From: Chionoecetes opilio
Lineage: Eukaryota; Arthropoda; Malacostraca; Decapoda; Majidae
NCBI GenBank assembly: GCA_016584305.1
Contig: JACEEZ010025355.1
Location: 42,501-106,500, forward strand
Length of the DNA stretch: 64,000 nucleotides
Direction of reading: 5' to 3'
This document shows, one piece after another, positions 55,211-64,000 of this stretch. Every line of letters starts with the position of its first letter. The first letter of the stretch is position 1. A program made the translations under genes and the position numbers. The notes beneath the pieces are model-generated. The model did no database searches, was not told the DNA's origin, and saw only the letters and a list, made by a program, of their open reading frames with translations.

Positions 55211-55983
55211 GGAGGTCCCGTTATACGAGCATTCGGTATACGAGAATCCGATGATACGAGATGTGTAAATTAGGGTCTATTTTCAATATACGAGATCGAA
55301 AATCCAATGATACGACATTCAAACGGGTGAGTAAAATTATCAAGTTCAAAATGCGCGCCCTACCACTCCCGGGCTGGACAAAGGGGGATTTGGTTGACCC
55401 CAGTGAGGTCGCCCCTAGCAAGCCGTGACATGAAGTTTAATTAAGCATATGGCGCGGCCTGACATTTAGGGGTAATTAGCAGGTGTGCGGCCCCAACCTT
55501 GGGACCGCAGTCAAGTCACTCCTAGCAAAGCGTGACCTGAAGGGTAATTAAGCATATGGCGCGGCCTGACCTTTAGGGGTAATTAGCCAGGTGTGCGACC
55601 CCAACCTTGGGACTGCTACACTACCTTCTCTTGTATCACGCGGCGTCCCCTACATTACAACGTCTTTTTTGCTTGTTATGCATGTTTTATGTTTAATTAA
55701 TGTGCAGTTATGTTATTTTGTGTGCTATTTTCTCTTTCAGAATGCTTTTTCTACAGAATAGGTAGTACAGTGTGGGTAATATAGATGCTGTATGTTTGTT
55801 GTGTTTGCTATAGTTTATTTTAGCTTGAAAAACATGTCTTATTTTTTCTTTTCTTTTTATAATTGATGGGGTCCTGGAACCAAACCTATATTTTACCATT
55901 AGTTATGTGTTTCGTTATACGAGATTTCGCTTTACAAGTATGCCAGGTGGAACGTAACTGCTCGTATCTTCGGGACCTCCCTG
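55208..55983. mobile_element. Tigger-type MITE (CAGGGAGGTCCCG ends), copy B, 776 bp
   Basis: Intact ends next to TA. Contains a tandem ~110-bp duplication (GTGACCTGAAGGGTAATTAA ... GGTGTGCG). Confidence 0.87.
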
Positions 55984-56006
55984 TATATATATATATATAT
56001 ATATAA

Positions 56007-56047
<41 letters not shown>

Positions 56048-56050
<3 letters not shown>

Positions 56051-56116
56051 GAGAACCTCGTTTAACCGGCATTTAAAACAACGGCAGCCTCAAAACAACG
56101 GCACTAATCGACCCAG

Positions 56117-56160
<44 letters not shown>

Positions 56161-56506
56161 CACTGATAAACTCTGGAACTCTCTTCCTGTTTCTATTTTT
56201 CCACTTTCCTATGACTTACATCTTTTCACAAGAAGAGTAACAAGACACCTCCCCAACTAAATTGGCTCACCCCTTTTTTTTATTTTATTCTCTTACTGTC
56301 TTCTTTATAGGGACTGGCAACTAGGCGGGCTTTGTATTACCCATTTTTGTTGTGCCCTTGGCCGGTTCCTTGTGATGGGAAAAAAAAAAAAAAAAAAAAA
56401 AAGGATTTTGGGCGATTCCATAAGAGTAACTCTCAAAACAACGGCAAAATGAGTTATCCGGCATGCGCTCCCCCCCCGAGGGTGCCGGATAAACGAGGTT
56501 CTCCTG
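56048..56506. mobile_element. Tigger-type MITE (CAGGAGAACCTCG ends), 459 bp
   Basis: CAGGAGAACCTCGTTTAACC and inverted AAACGAGGTTCTCCTG next to TATA. Contains a LINE 3' fragment (56161-56387) next to a poly-T run. Confidence 0.85.
56161..56387 (+). mobile_element. LINE 3' fragment
   Basis: Encodes the remnant of LWNSLPVSIF...FKRR-type RT end and shares its 3' end with 47200-47530. Ends in poly-A. Confidence 0.75.
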
Positions 56507-56741
56507 TATATAGTATGAGTGCATACCTTCAGCCGAATATGTCATCAATTGGTTGCCATGGCAACAGTTGTCAATAGATTTCATCCAAAATTAAATAAGT
56601 TCTTCCTTATACCAAATCGACTTGGTATACCGAGTTTGGTCCAAATTTATTCGTAACTTTTCGAGAAATTCTGTACACTAACAAACAGACAGACAGATTG
56701 GGGTGAAAACATAACCCCTCCAACTTCGTTGGCGGAGGTAA

Positions 56742-56866
56742 AAAGGCCAAAGTTCTTTATGAAACTTTCAGGAAGAATAACAGTGACAGCAATGGTGCAA
56801 GTGGTGACAATACTGGTGCACGTGGTGACAATGCTGGTGCACGTGGTTTAGGATTATGGCCTACCG
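56742..56866 (+). pseudogene. Tigger transposase continuation
   Basis: After the inserted element the frame resumes KAKVLYETFRKNNSDS, which directly follows ...PISGDFIR before it. Then a short GASGDNTGARGDNAGA repeat, cut by the MITE at 56864. Confidence 0.7.
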
Positions 56867-57519
56867 TAGATAACAGTGAAATCGCCACCTGCAGTGAAGT
56901 CGCCAGGCGCCAAATATTACGAATTATAGCATCACTACTGATTTTTATGTGCCACTGAAGATGTTACACAGTAGTTTATATCATGACTGTACCCTGTTTC
57001 AGCATTGTTTTATGCTTTGTAGCTGCAAATATAACTGTTGCGCATTTTGCTTCTCACGTTTTTCTTCGCACGATGACAGACAGTAAACAGTAGCTTTTCG
57101 GGCGACAGGACACAGACTTGCCAGATCTTTCAAACTTTAATAGAATTTATTTTCACGTTGGCAGAGGAATTTTTATATATCCAAGCATCTTCCGCAGCTA
57201 ATATATATAGAGACTTGTTTTACTTTACCTCTAATTTCCCTGAATTCCCCAGAGTGGCGACTCAACTGTTGGGTTAAAATACTAGCTGGCGACTTTACTG
57301 TAGTAGGTATAGTGAGGTCGCCAGTCGGTTTTATTTTTGTCATTTGTTCATTTATAGCCCTAATATGACACAGAATAAGACACAAAATGACACAGACTTT
57401 CCAGATAGACCCTTCTAACTTTCCTGAAATCATGGATGTAGAAATGTAAGTATTAACGCCACCACACGTCTGTAAATAACAAAGAAACGTAGAACTGGCA
57501 ACTTCACTGTTATCTACGG
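56864..57519. mobile_element. TA-flanked MITE (CCGTAGATAACAG ends), 656 bp
   Basis: CCGTAGATAACAGTGAAATC and inverted TTCACTGTTATCTACGG next to TA. Internal GTCGCCAGGC motifs recur near 57245-57330, suggesting it holds a second nested unit. The minus ORF at 57173 is a shadow. Confidence 0.85.
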
Positions 57520-57965
57520 TAGGGGTAGAGGACGAAATATGGAAGGACAACGACAACAAAACACTCGTAAGTATCGATCGGTAACAATTGTTTACATTTA
57601 TACAGTACAGCACCCTATTGCTAATCTTTAATACACCTGTAATATACAATCTATACTATTTTGCATTATTTGCATCCAAAATTATCATTATCATTATCAT
57701 TCAAGCAACAAAATCCATTTTCTTTATACCGTAAGCCTATTTTCGGGGCTGGAGGGGTAACTAATGCCATGCTCGCGGATTTACGATACTCGCGGGTGTC
57801 TCTGTTCCCTAACCCCCGCGAGCATGAAGGGTTTATTGTACTATATTTAATGCATCTTAATTTATACCCAATTCTATAATAATATATACATAGGTGGAAT
57901 TTTTACTCATCCCACCATACCATTCTCCCGATTAGAGAGCGGTTTTAGTGGATAATTTCTACAAC

Positions 57966-58304
57966 ATCTATGCCTATAGCGCGTGTAGGCAGTGAGCTCC
58001 AGGGGTGGGATGGTAGGCCCTGGAGGCTCACTCGAGGGCTGTGATGGTTGGCCCTCGCCCGTGGTGGCGCAGGCAGGATTCTTATAGTGACGCCTGTAAT
58101 TAGAGGCTCATGCCGCCCGCCCCCCTGTGTGCTCCCATGCACTCACAGTCGAAGGTAGAGTTAATGCACAGGGCATGTGGGTGTTCTTAGGCCACTCGAC
58201 GGTGCAGAAAGATTTCAAGTGGATTTATGGGTCTCACTCGGGATCGAACTCGGGTCTTCGAGAACGCCACTCAGTGACGCTAACCACTCTGCTACCGCCT
58301 CCCC
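57966..58304 (-). mobile_element. tRNA-derived SINE
   Basis: Minus strand: head GGGAGGCGGTAGCAGAGTGG TTAGCGT (A box) and B box GAGTTCGATCCC (58240-58253), followed by a body also present at 51785-51965. Confidence 0.75.
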
Positions 58305-58439
58305 TAAACTGCATCTCTTGGTTTTCACTCGGCATATCATGCTCTCACAACCTCTTGTGTGAACATGTAAACAGAAAGTCGGCAAAAAATAATGTATCTC
58401 GGCATATTGATGTTATAACTGCATCTCTTTGCTTACACT

Positions 58440-59175
58440 CGGCATATCCTCAGTCGCATAAAGTCGTGTTTTTGTCCTTTTGACCTTTTCCTGTAGGCTC
58501 AGGCTCTTCAATTTCATTCCCTTCCTGCTGGAGACAGCCTTGCGTGATGGAGCTGACATCTTGAAATACAGTACTGTATGATGTAATCCCAAAACACGTA
58601 AAATAGGTGGCAAAGTAAAGCAAAGGTCGGGTACCAGCGCGTAGGCTGAGCCGTTTTTTTGTCGTCCAAGCACCGTCTTGGATTACGGATCCCAATCCAA
58701 TAACACTTGCTGAAATGTGTGTTATACTACTTTGTGATGTTGTTTTCAATGTTTTGCATTGATTATTATTTCGGGTCCTACCAAGCTTGTTGTGTTTTTG
58801 AAGCAGAAACCAATCCTTTTTCAATTTCGACAAAAAACGGAATTCGTATCCAAGACGGTGCTTTGACGACATAAACACTGCTCAGCAGCTGACAGCCTGA
58901 CCTTTCCTGACCTTTGCTTTACTTTGCCACCTATTTTACGTGTTTTGGGATTACATCATACAGTACTGTATATCAAGATGTCAGCTCCATCACGCAAGGG
59001 TGTCTCCAGCAGGAAGGGAATTAAATTGAAGAGCCTGAGCCTGCAGGAAAAGGTGAAAGTGCTGGCAAGGATGGATGCAGGTGCGTCCATGCGTGCTATT
59101 TGTGCTGAGTTTGATATCAAATCCAGCACATTCTACCCGTTCACTGGTAAGTGTAGGTTTTATGCTTTTACAGTA
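58440..59175. pseudogene. Inverted duplicate of a Tigger transposase N-terminus
   Basis: + strand from ATG 58978: MSAPSRKGVSSRKGIKLKSL, LQEKVKVLARMDAGASMRAI, a CENP-B-type HTH ending SSTFYPFTG. Minus strand from ATG 58559: MSAPSRKAVSSRKGMKLKSL, then diverges. The upstream regions (TACAGTACTGTA, CCAAGACGGTGCTT) are also inverted, so this is a foldback. No catalytic domain. Confidence 0.8.
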
Positions 59176-59305
59176 GTACATACTGTATTTACTTTTTTTT
59201 TTTTTTTAACCCCTATCAGAGGAGGACATTCCATAACTCGGCACATTGAATAACTCGGCAAGGGCCAGAGCCCCTATCGTGCCGAGTTATAAGGGTTTTA
59301 CTGTA

Positions 59306-59932
59306 CAGGGAGGTCCCGTTATACGAGCATTCGGTATACGAGAATTCGATGATACGAGATGTGTAAATTAGGGTCTATTTTCAATATACGATCGAAAATC
59401 CAATGATACGACATTCAAACTGGGGTGAGTAAAATTATCAAGTTCAAAATGCGCGCCCTACCACTCCCAGGCTGATCAAAGGGGGATTTGGTTGACCCCA
59501 GTGAGGTCACCCCTAGTATGCCGTGACCTGAAGGGTAATTAAGCATATGGTGCGGTCTGACATTTAGGGGTAATTAGCAGGTATGCGGCCCAACCTTGGG
59601 ACCGCAGTCAGGTCACCCCTAGCAAGGCGTGACCTGAAGGGTAATTAAGCATATGGCACGGCCTGACCTTTAGGGGTAATTAGCAGGTGTGCAGCCCCAA
59701 CCTTGGAACCGCTACACTACCTTCTCTTGTATCACGTGGCGTTCCATACATTACAACGTCTTTTTTGCTTGTTATGCATGTTTTATGTTTAGTTAATGTG
59801 CAGTTATGTTATTTTGTGTGCTATTTTCTCTTTCAGAATGCTTTTTTATCAGAATAGGTAGTACAGTGTGGGTAATATAGACGCTGTGTGTTTGTTGTGT
59901 TTGCTATAGTTTATTTTAGCTTGAAAAACACA

Positions 59933-59968
<36 letters not shown>

Positions 59969-60087
59969 GATGGGGTCCCGGAACCAAACCTATATTTTAC
60001 TATTAGTTATGTGTTTCGTTATACGAGATTTCGCTTTACGAGTATGCCAGGTGGAACCTAACTGCTCGTATCTTCGGGACCTCCCTG
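59306..60087. mobile_element. Tigger-type MITE (CAGGGAGGTCCCG ends), copy C, 782 bp
   Basis: Ends intact, TA on both sides. The sequence at 37497-37575 is the same locus type without this element (TTTTACTGTACATACAATTC), confirming the TA target. Confidence 0.88.
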
Positions 60088-60089
60088 TA

Positions 60090-60752
60090 CATACAATTCC
60101 CGATTCGGTAAACGTCTCATTTAGTCAATGTAGCAATATATCATGGTAGAAATTTAGAGCAATCCATTAATAAACAACTGTTACCCATATTATTTACTTG
60201 TTGCCAGAGCAGTGTACGACAACTTTTGTCATTATACGACAAGGTCAAATGTGGTGACGTTCAGGGCGAGGAGTTGAGAGTGTAGCACTACACGGTGGTA
60301 GTGGAGGTGTGGCCACTGCAGCACCAAGTGTTCATTGGTTTCCGGGACATTCCTGCGCCAGGGCAGTTGTAGTACTGGTAAACACAAGCGACTGGCTTCG
60401 TCAGCTGTTGTCACTCATGTTTACATTATACAAACATCGTACTTTGGCAGGCGGGCCGTGTTTATATTTAAAATGTTGGATGGAAAAATTATCCACGGCG
60501 TTAATCATGGTTTTTATAGACTAAGAAATCATACTTCCCTTGTGCACACAATCTATAGTCTTTCAGCATCAATGGAGAAATATTTTCACCCAAACATTTT
60601 GACATAATATTTCTTTAGAGGCTATCGGACCATGCAGAAGTAGAGCATACTTTCAAATACTATTACTTCAAACCAATGTTCATGATATGGACATGAGTAT
60701 ATAAAAACCATTGGTTTTATCAGTGAAAGCCTGCTATTCAACATAAGAACAC
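60090..60752. other. Spacer, no gene recognised
   Basis: Mixed sequence, no supportable ORF. Confidence 0.5.
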
Positions 60753-60756
60753 TTAA

Positions 60757-61451
60757 CCCTTTCACGCACGGTGACGCGATCGCGCCAAAACGGGCCCGTC
60801 TGCAATCTGAGCTTTTGACGCGAATTGCGTAAAAAAAACAGTTAAAAATTCGCCAAAAATAAAGTATTTATCAGATTTGCGTCAAAATGTTCTGCGTCAA
60901 AGATCCAACCTAGACCTATAAAATAAACTAATTGTCAACTCTCGTGTGAGTGGATGTGAAATGATAAGGGTTTGTGTGTCAGTTTCCACTCAGCAGGCAG
61001 CCTGTGCGCGCGGATTGTCGTCCCTTTAAAACGTGTCCCGAGCTGGCCATAATGGCCATATGAAAATTATAATGTTAGCATTGGAATCCTCATAAAAATC
61101 CGCTTTTATTGGCATATAAACCATAAAAAGTTGACTCAGGAAGTTTCAAGCTACGAAGTGGTGAACGTAAGTATTTCTTATTTCTCTTTACTCAATATTT
61201 TTTCAGAGTCGGTAAATTCCGCTATTTATTTGCATTTCTTGTTATTTTTTTCTTTCATAAGGCAGAATAATGTCTTGCAAAACCAATGATATATAATAAT
61301 GCCAGGAAAAAAGAATACACGTTGGTGAAATTGATAACATAAAAAAATAATTCGCCGCACAGTCTGGCCATTTCGCGGGGCCCCTTAGGGAGCATAAGAC
61401 GGATGTTGCAGTGGACGGAAAAACTTATTAAACTTTTCGTGCGTGAAAGGG
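60757..61451. mobile_element. TTAA-flanked MITE, 695 bp
   Basis: Perfect inverted ends CCCTTTCACGCACG and CGTGCGTGAAAGGG with TTAA on both sides (60753-60756, 61452-61455). piggyBac/Kolobok-type target. No ORF. Confidence 0.85.
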
Positions 61452-61455
61452 TTAA

Positions 61456-63860
61456 GATTACCTTATTTTGGTTAAAATAACATCAAATATTGGTCGCTAG
61501 CACCCAGTTGTCTGCAAATTACCTATCTAATCAAGATTTATGGACATTTGGAATGGGATCTTAATACTCAGTGCAGTTGCCCATAGTAAGTGAACTCTAT
61601 GTATTGTAATGCAGATCAAAATCAAGTTTCAAAGCAGCTTTTAATATTGTTATAGGATGTTATATGAATACGTATAGAATATTATAGGGAGTGTTACTGT
61701 GATGCGAGGATTTTCTATGGATAGATGTCTACTGTAGACTAAGGAATTAATGAACAAATAAATCCCACCGCTATCACCAGTGTGATGCGAGGTTTTTTGA
61801 CTGGGTAGATATTTCTTTTACTTTACTCCTCAAACGGAAACCCATCCGGGTTGCATCAATAAAAGATGGATAATTTAAATTATAAGTAGCTGCCACCAGT
61901 TCAAGATTTAGACTTAAGGTCTAAACTAAACAATGTTAATGTTTAAAAAAAATCAAGGTAGTTACGTGGAAATGATGGTTTTCATATGAAGGTTATACCG
62001 AGTTAACACTGAATCACTTTCGAAGGTCTGTGGATAAGTATTTCCGCAACACCGTGTATGTCACCTTGGGTTGAACAAAACTATCTAGATTCAGTCATAT
62101 TAATTAATACAGCTTTAATATTTGGTAAGCACACGTCTCAATGGGAATTTAACTATGAACTAATGTAACGTTTTCCAAATACTAATAGGAAATATCATTT
62201 GAAGATACCTAGGTTAAGACTGATACATGTGGAGATAAATGCGTGATTTTCTGACTGTACGCGGCCACTGCGAATAAGACTTATTCTTCCGAATCACTAT
62301 AAGAGTTTCAATGTCATTTTTCAAGAAGAATTTTCTGTGAATGAACGCCACACCGTGTCACAAATTTATTTCTGATTTTTCTCTTGGAAGTCAACTGAAG
62401 GACACTCCAACGGTTCTTTCCGATACACTATGAAATCTTATTTCTCTTATAGTGGTGGGTTTTTTTCTTTTCTTTCCACCTTTAACAACACAAAATGATC
62501 ATACCAGCCTGACTAATTATGAAAGGGGAAGGGAGTGTGGGAGTCATGTGTGGTTGTGCGAAGTGACCATGTGGCCTTCATCCCAAAGGGTTGCGTTGAC
62601 TGTAAAATCTCCTTAACCACAGCGAGGAAGGGAATGAAAATCTCAATTAACACTTGAAATGATGTGATGTGTGGTCTACTCGTTGATGAATTTCCGTTCG
62701 AGTATTTGCAATTTCTCCAAATGTATATAACCAACACAAAGGGGAAAAGTGGAGGGGAAATTATGTACGACTTACCTTAACCACAGCAAGGAAGGGAATG
62801 AATTCCACGTGGTGCAACACAGAAAGGGAACAGGAATAGCGTGAAAAGAAGGATGCGTTCGGACGTTATCTGATTGACTTAAATAACCTGATTATCGAAC
62901 GTTTAACGCCTGGGATGGGGTGTGGGGACAAAGGATAACTACTGAGTAATAGGGTAATAATGTCTTTCAATTTGATGAGAAAAATTTGACTGGAAAGGTC
63001 ATTTTAACTCTTTATTAATCCGAAACTCACTTACATATCCGACCGAGTTTCCCACGAGTGACCATGCTTCGAGAGAGGTTAAGGGCGGGAAATGCGTGGT
63101 AATTTTAGCAATCTCACTGTCTGTGTCTGTCTGTCTGTAGACAGACAGGGTCTGTATTCTGACCTCTCAAGTATCCTCAGAATTTAAGGGAAATGGTCAA
63201 TCTAGTAATGGTGTTAGTGGAATTCAGGGGTGTGTGTTTCTATGATAACATTCCTTTCGCGAAATTAAAGATCCACAGAAATAAATTAATCTCGTTGGTC
63301 GTGTACTGGGGGGGGGGGGGGGGGGAACGGTAGGGAAAGAAGAAAGAAAGAAAGAATATGATAGAACTGTTACAAAAGATAAAATTCCTCCCCTAACCAA
63401 CTGTACCTCTGTTCACTTAGCCTAGAATAAAGAAATAAATTGTTATTAAGACCTTTCACTACACTGTATGAGACTGTATCTCGGGACATTATGTGTAATT
63501 CTAGCATTATAGAGAGAAGGGAGAGGGGGAAGGGAATGACAGGGGAGAGGAGCAGAGAAAGGGGGGGGGGACGGTGGGAGAGAAAGTGGGAAGGAGAGGA
63601 GAGAAGAGGAGAGAGAGAAAGAGAATGTTACAATATTCTGGCATTACATTACATATTCTGAATATTGAATGCACGGAGAAAAGTTATGTGAAGCAGAATC
63701 AGTAAACTTTGAAAATACAATCGTGTTCCCTCATGAACCCCGAAGCCTTGACTTAGACAGGGAACACAAAAAATTCTGCAACTTTGCAACCACGACAATA
63801 ATTTCCACTGCCGCTCATCTTCACATATTTCCCGCATAAAGGAAAGACAACGGAGGACGC
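61456..63860. other. AT-rich intergenic, no gene recognised
   Basis: Only small features: a 26-bp direct repeat (CTTAACCACAGCGAGGAAGG-like, near 62612 and 62777), GTCTGTCTGTAGACAGACAG palindrome at about 63127, a G tract at 63309, and GA-rich sequence at 63500-63625. Confidence 0.5.
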
Positions 63861-64000
63861 AGTGGACACGAAATAGGACACGAGGGGAGACACAATGAAT
63901 TTGGCGGCCCGAAGGCTGGCTAAATGCAGCGCAACGATGGGCCCATGGGCGCGAGGCGAGGCGCTGATTGGCTCAAAATGTTCCTCGCTCTGCTATTGGT
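63861..64000. promoter_or_regulatory. Possible promoter-like edge sequence
   Basis: GC-rich compared with the preceding 2 kb, several CpGs, and two inverted CCAAT boxes (GATTGGCT at 63967, CTATTGGT at 63993). Nothing downstream is visible. Confidence 0.2.

Larger units (their letters stand above)
55003..56740 (-). mobile_element. ACCTCCGCC-family element, split by insertions in its (TA)n
   Basis: GCACTCAGTAGAGCGCATAC at the left and AACTTCGTTGGCGGAGGTA at the right, the inverse of 42663-43053. Two Tigger MITEs (55208-55983, 56048-56506) lie inside its TA tract. Confidence 0.75.
54352..57838 (+). mobile_element. Second Tigger/pogo element with nested insertions
   Basis: Ends CAGTAAACCCTTCATGCTCG and inverted GAGCATGAAGGGTTTATTG next to TA (54350-54351, 57839-57840). 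Holds a broken transposase, an ACCTCCGCC-family element (55003-56740) and a MITE (56864-57519). Confidence 0.82.
53666..59303. mobile_element. Tigger/pogo-type element (CAGTAAAACCC ends), 5.6 kb with nested elements
   Basis: Left end CAGTAAAACCCTTATAACTC at 53666 (after TA) and inverted right end CCGAGTTATAAGGGTTTTAC plus TG at 59303 (before TA). Contains a second Tigger (54352-57838), a SINE, and near the right end a transposase N-terminus. Confidence 0.65.

Noticed and set aside
57173..57649. 158-codon minus ORF
   Set aside because: Lies across a MITE with TA-flanked inverted ends; no recognisable protein features.

Overview
This is eukaryotic nuclear DNA, most likely from a decapod crustacean. 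The evidence is one long intron-rich gene, very low coding density, long (CT)n/(GA)n/(AT)n/(CA)n tracts, arthropod-type CCTAA motifs inside minisatellites, and dense Tigger/mariner, hAT, TTAA-type, RTE and other LINE-type elements. Species assignment is inference; nothing in the window names the organism.

The main gene runs on the + strand from about 4.64 to 37.06 kb. It is a multidrug-resistance-associated ABC transporter of the ABCC1/MRP1 type. I placed 30 coding exons with splice sites and phases that join in frame: exon 1 (signal-less extracellular N-terminus), TMD0, L0, TMD1, NBD1, a serine-rich linker, TMD2 and NBD2, ending at a TAA at 37056-37058. One exon that the family requires (between 9003 and 13340, start of the TMD1 core) could not be found, and the flanking exons are out of phase without it. 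Two introns use GC donors.

0-4.6 kb: the 5' LTR, primer-binding site and gag start of a minus-strand LTR retrotransposon that runs off the left edge, a hAT-type MITE with a perfect 8-bp TSD, inverted repeats, and a candidate 5' UTR exon for the transporter. 4.6-37 kb: the transporter. Its introns hold nested transposons: a solo LTR carrying a full-length dead RTE retrotransposon and a TA-flanked MITE, a roughly 3-kb inverted-repeat element with an internal foldback, LINE 3' ends, a tRNA-derived SINE, hAT and TTAA MITEs and minisatellites. Several insertions abut or duplicate splice sites.

38-49 kb: four minus-strand paralogous C2H2 zinc-finger ORFs in recent tandem duplications, with 5 (interrupted by two stops), 3, 3 and 6 fingers. 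Each is preceded by a possible splice acceptor, so they may be duplicated terminal exons of one gene. One duplication unit carries an 844-bp LTR-like insertion that the other two lack.

49-60 kb: a multi-level nest of Tigger/pogo-type elements and MITEs, including two truncated CENP-B-type transposase N-termini and a second tRNA-derived SINE. 60-64 kb: a TTAA-flanked MITE, then mostly unannotatable AT-rich sequence, with a GC-richer edge bearing two inverted CCAAT boxes.
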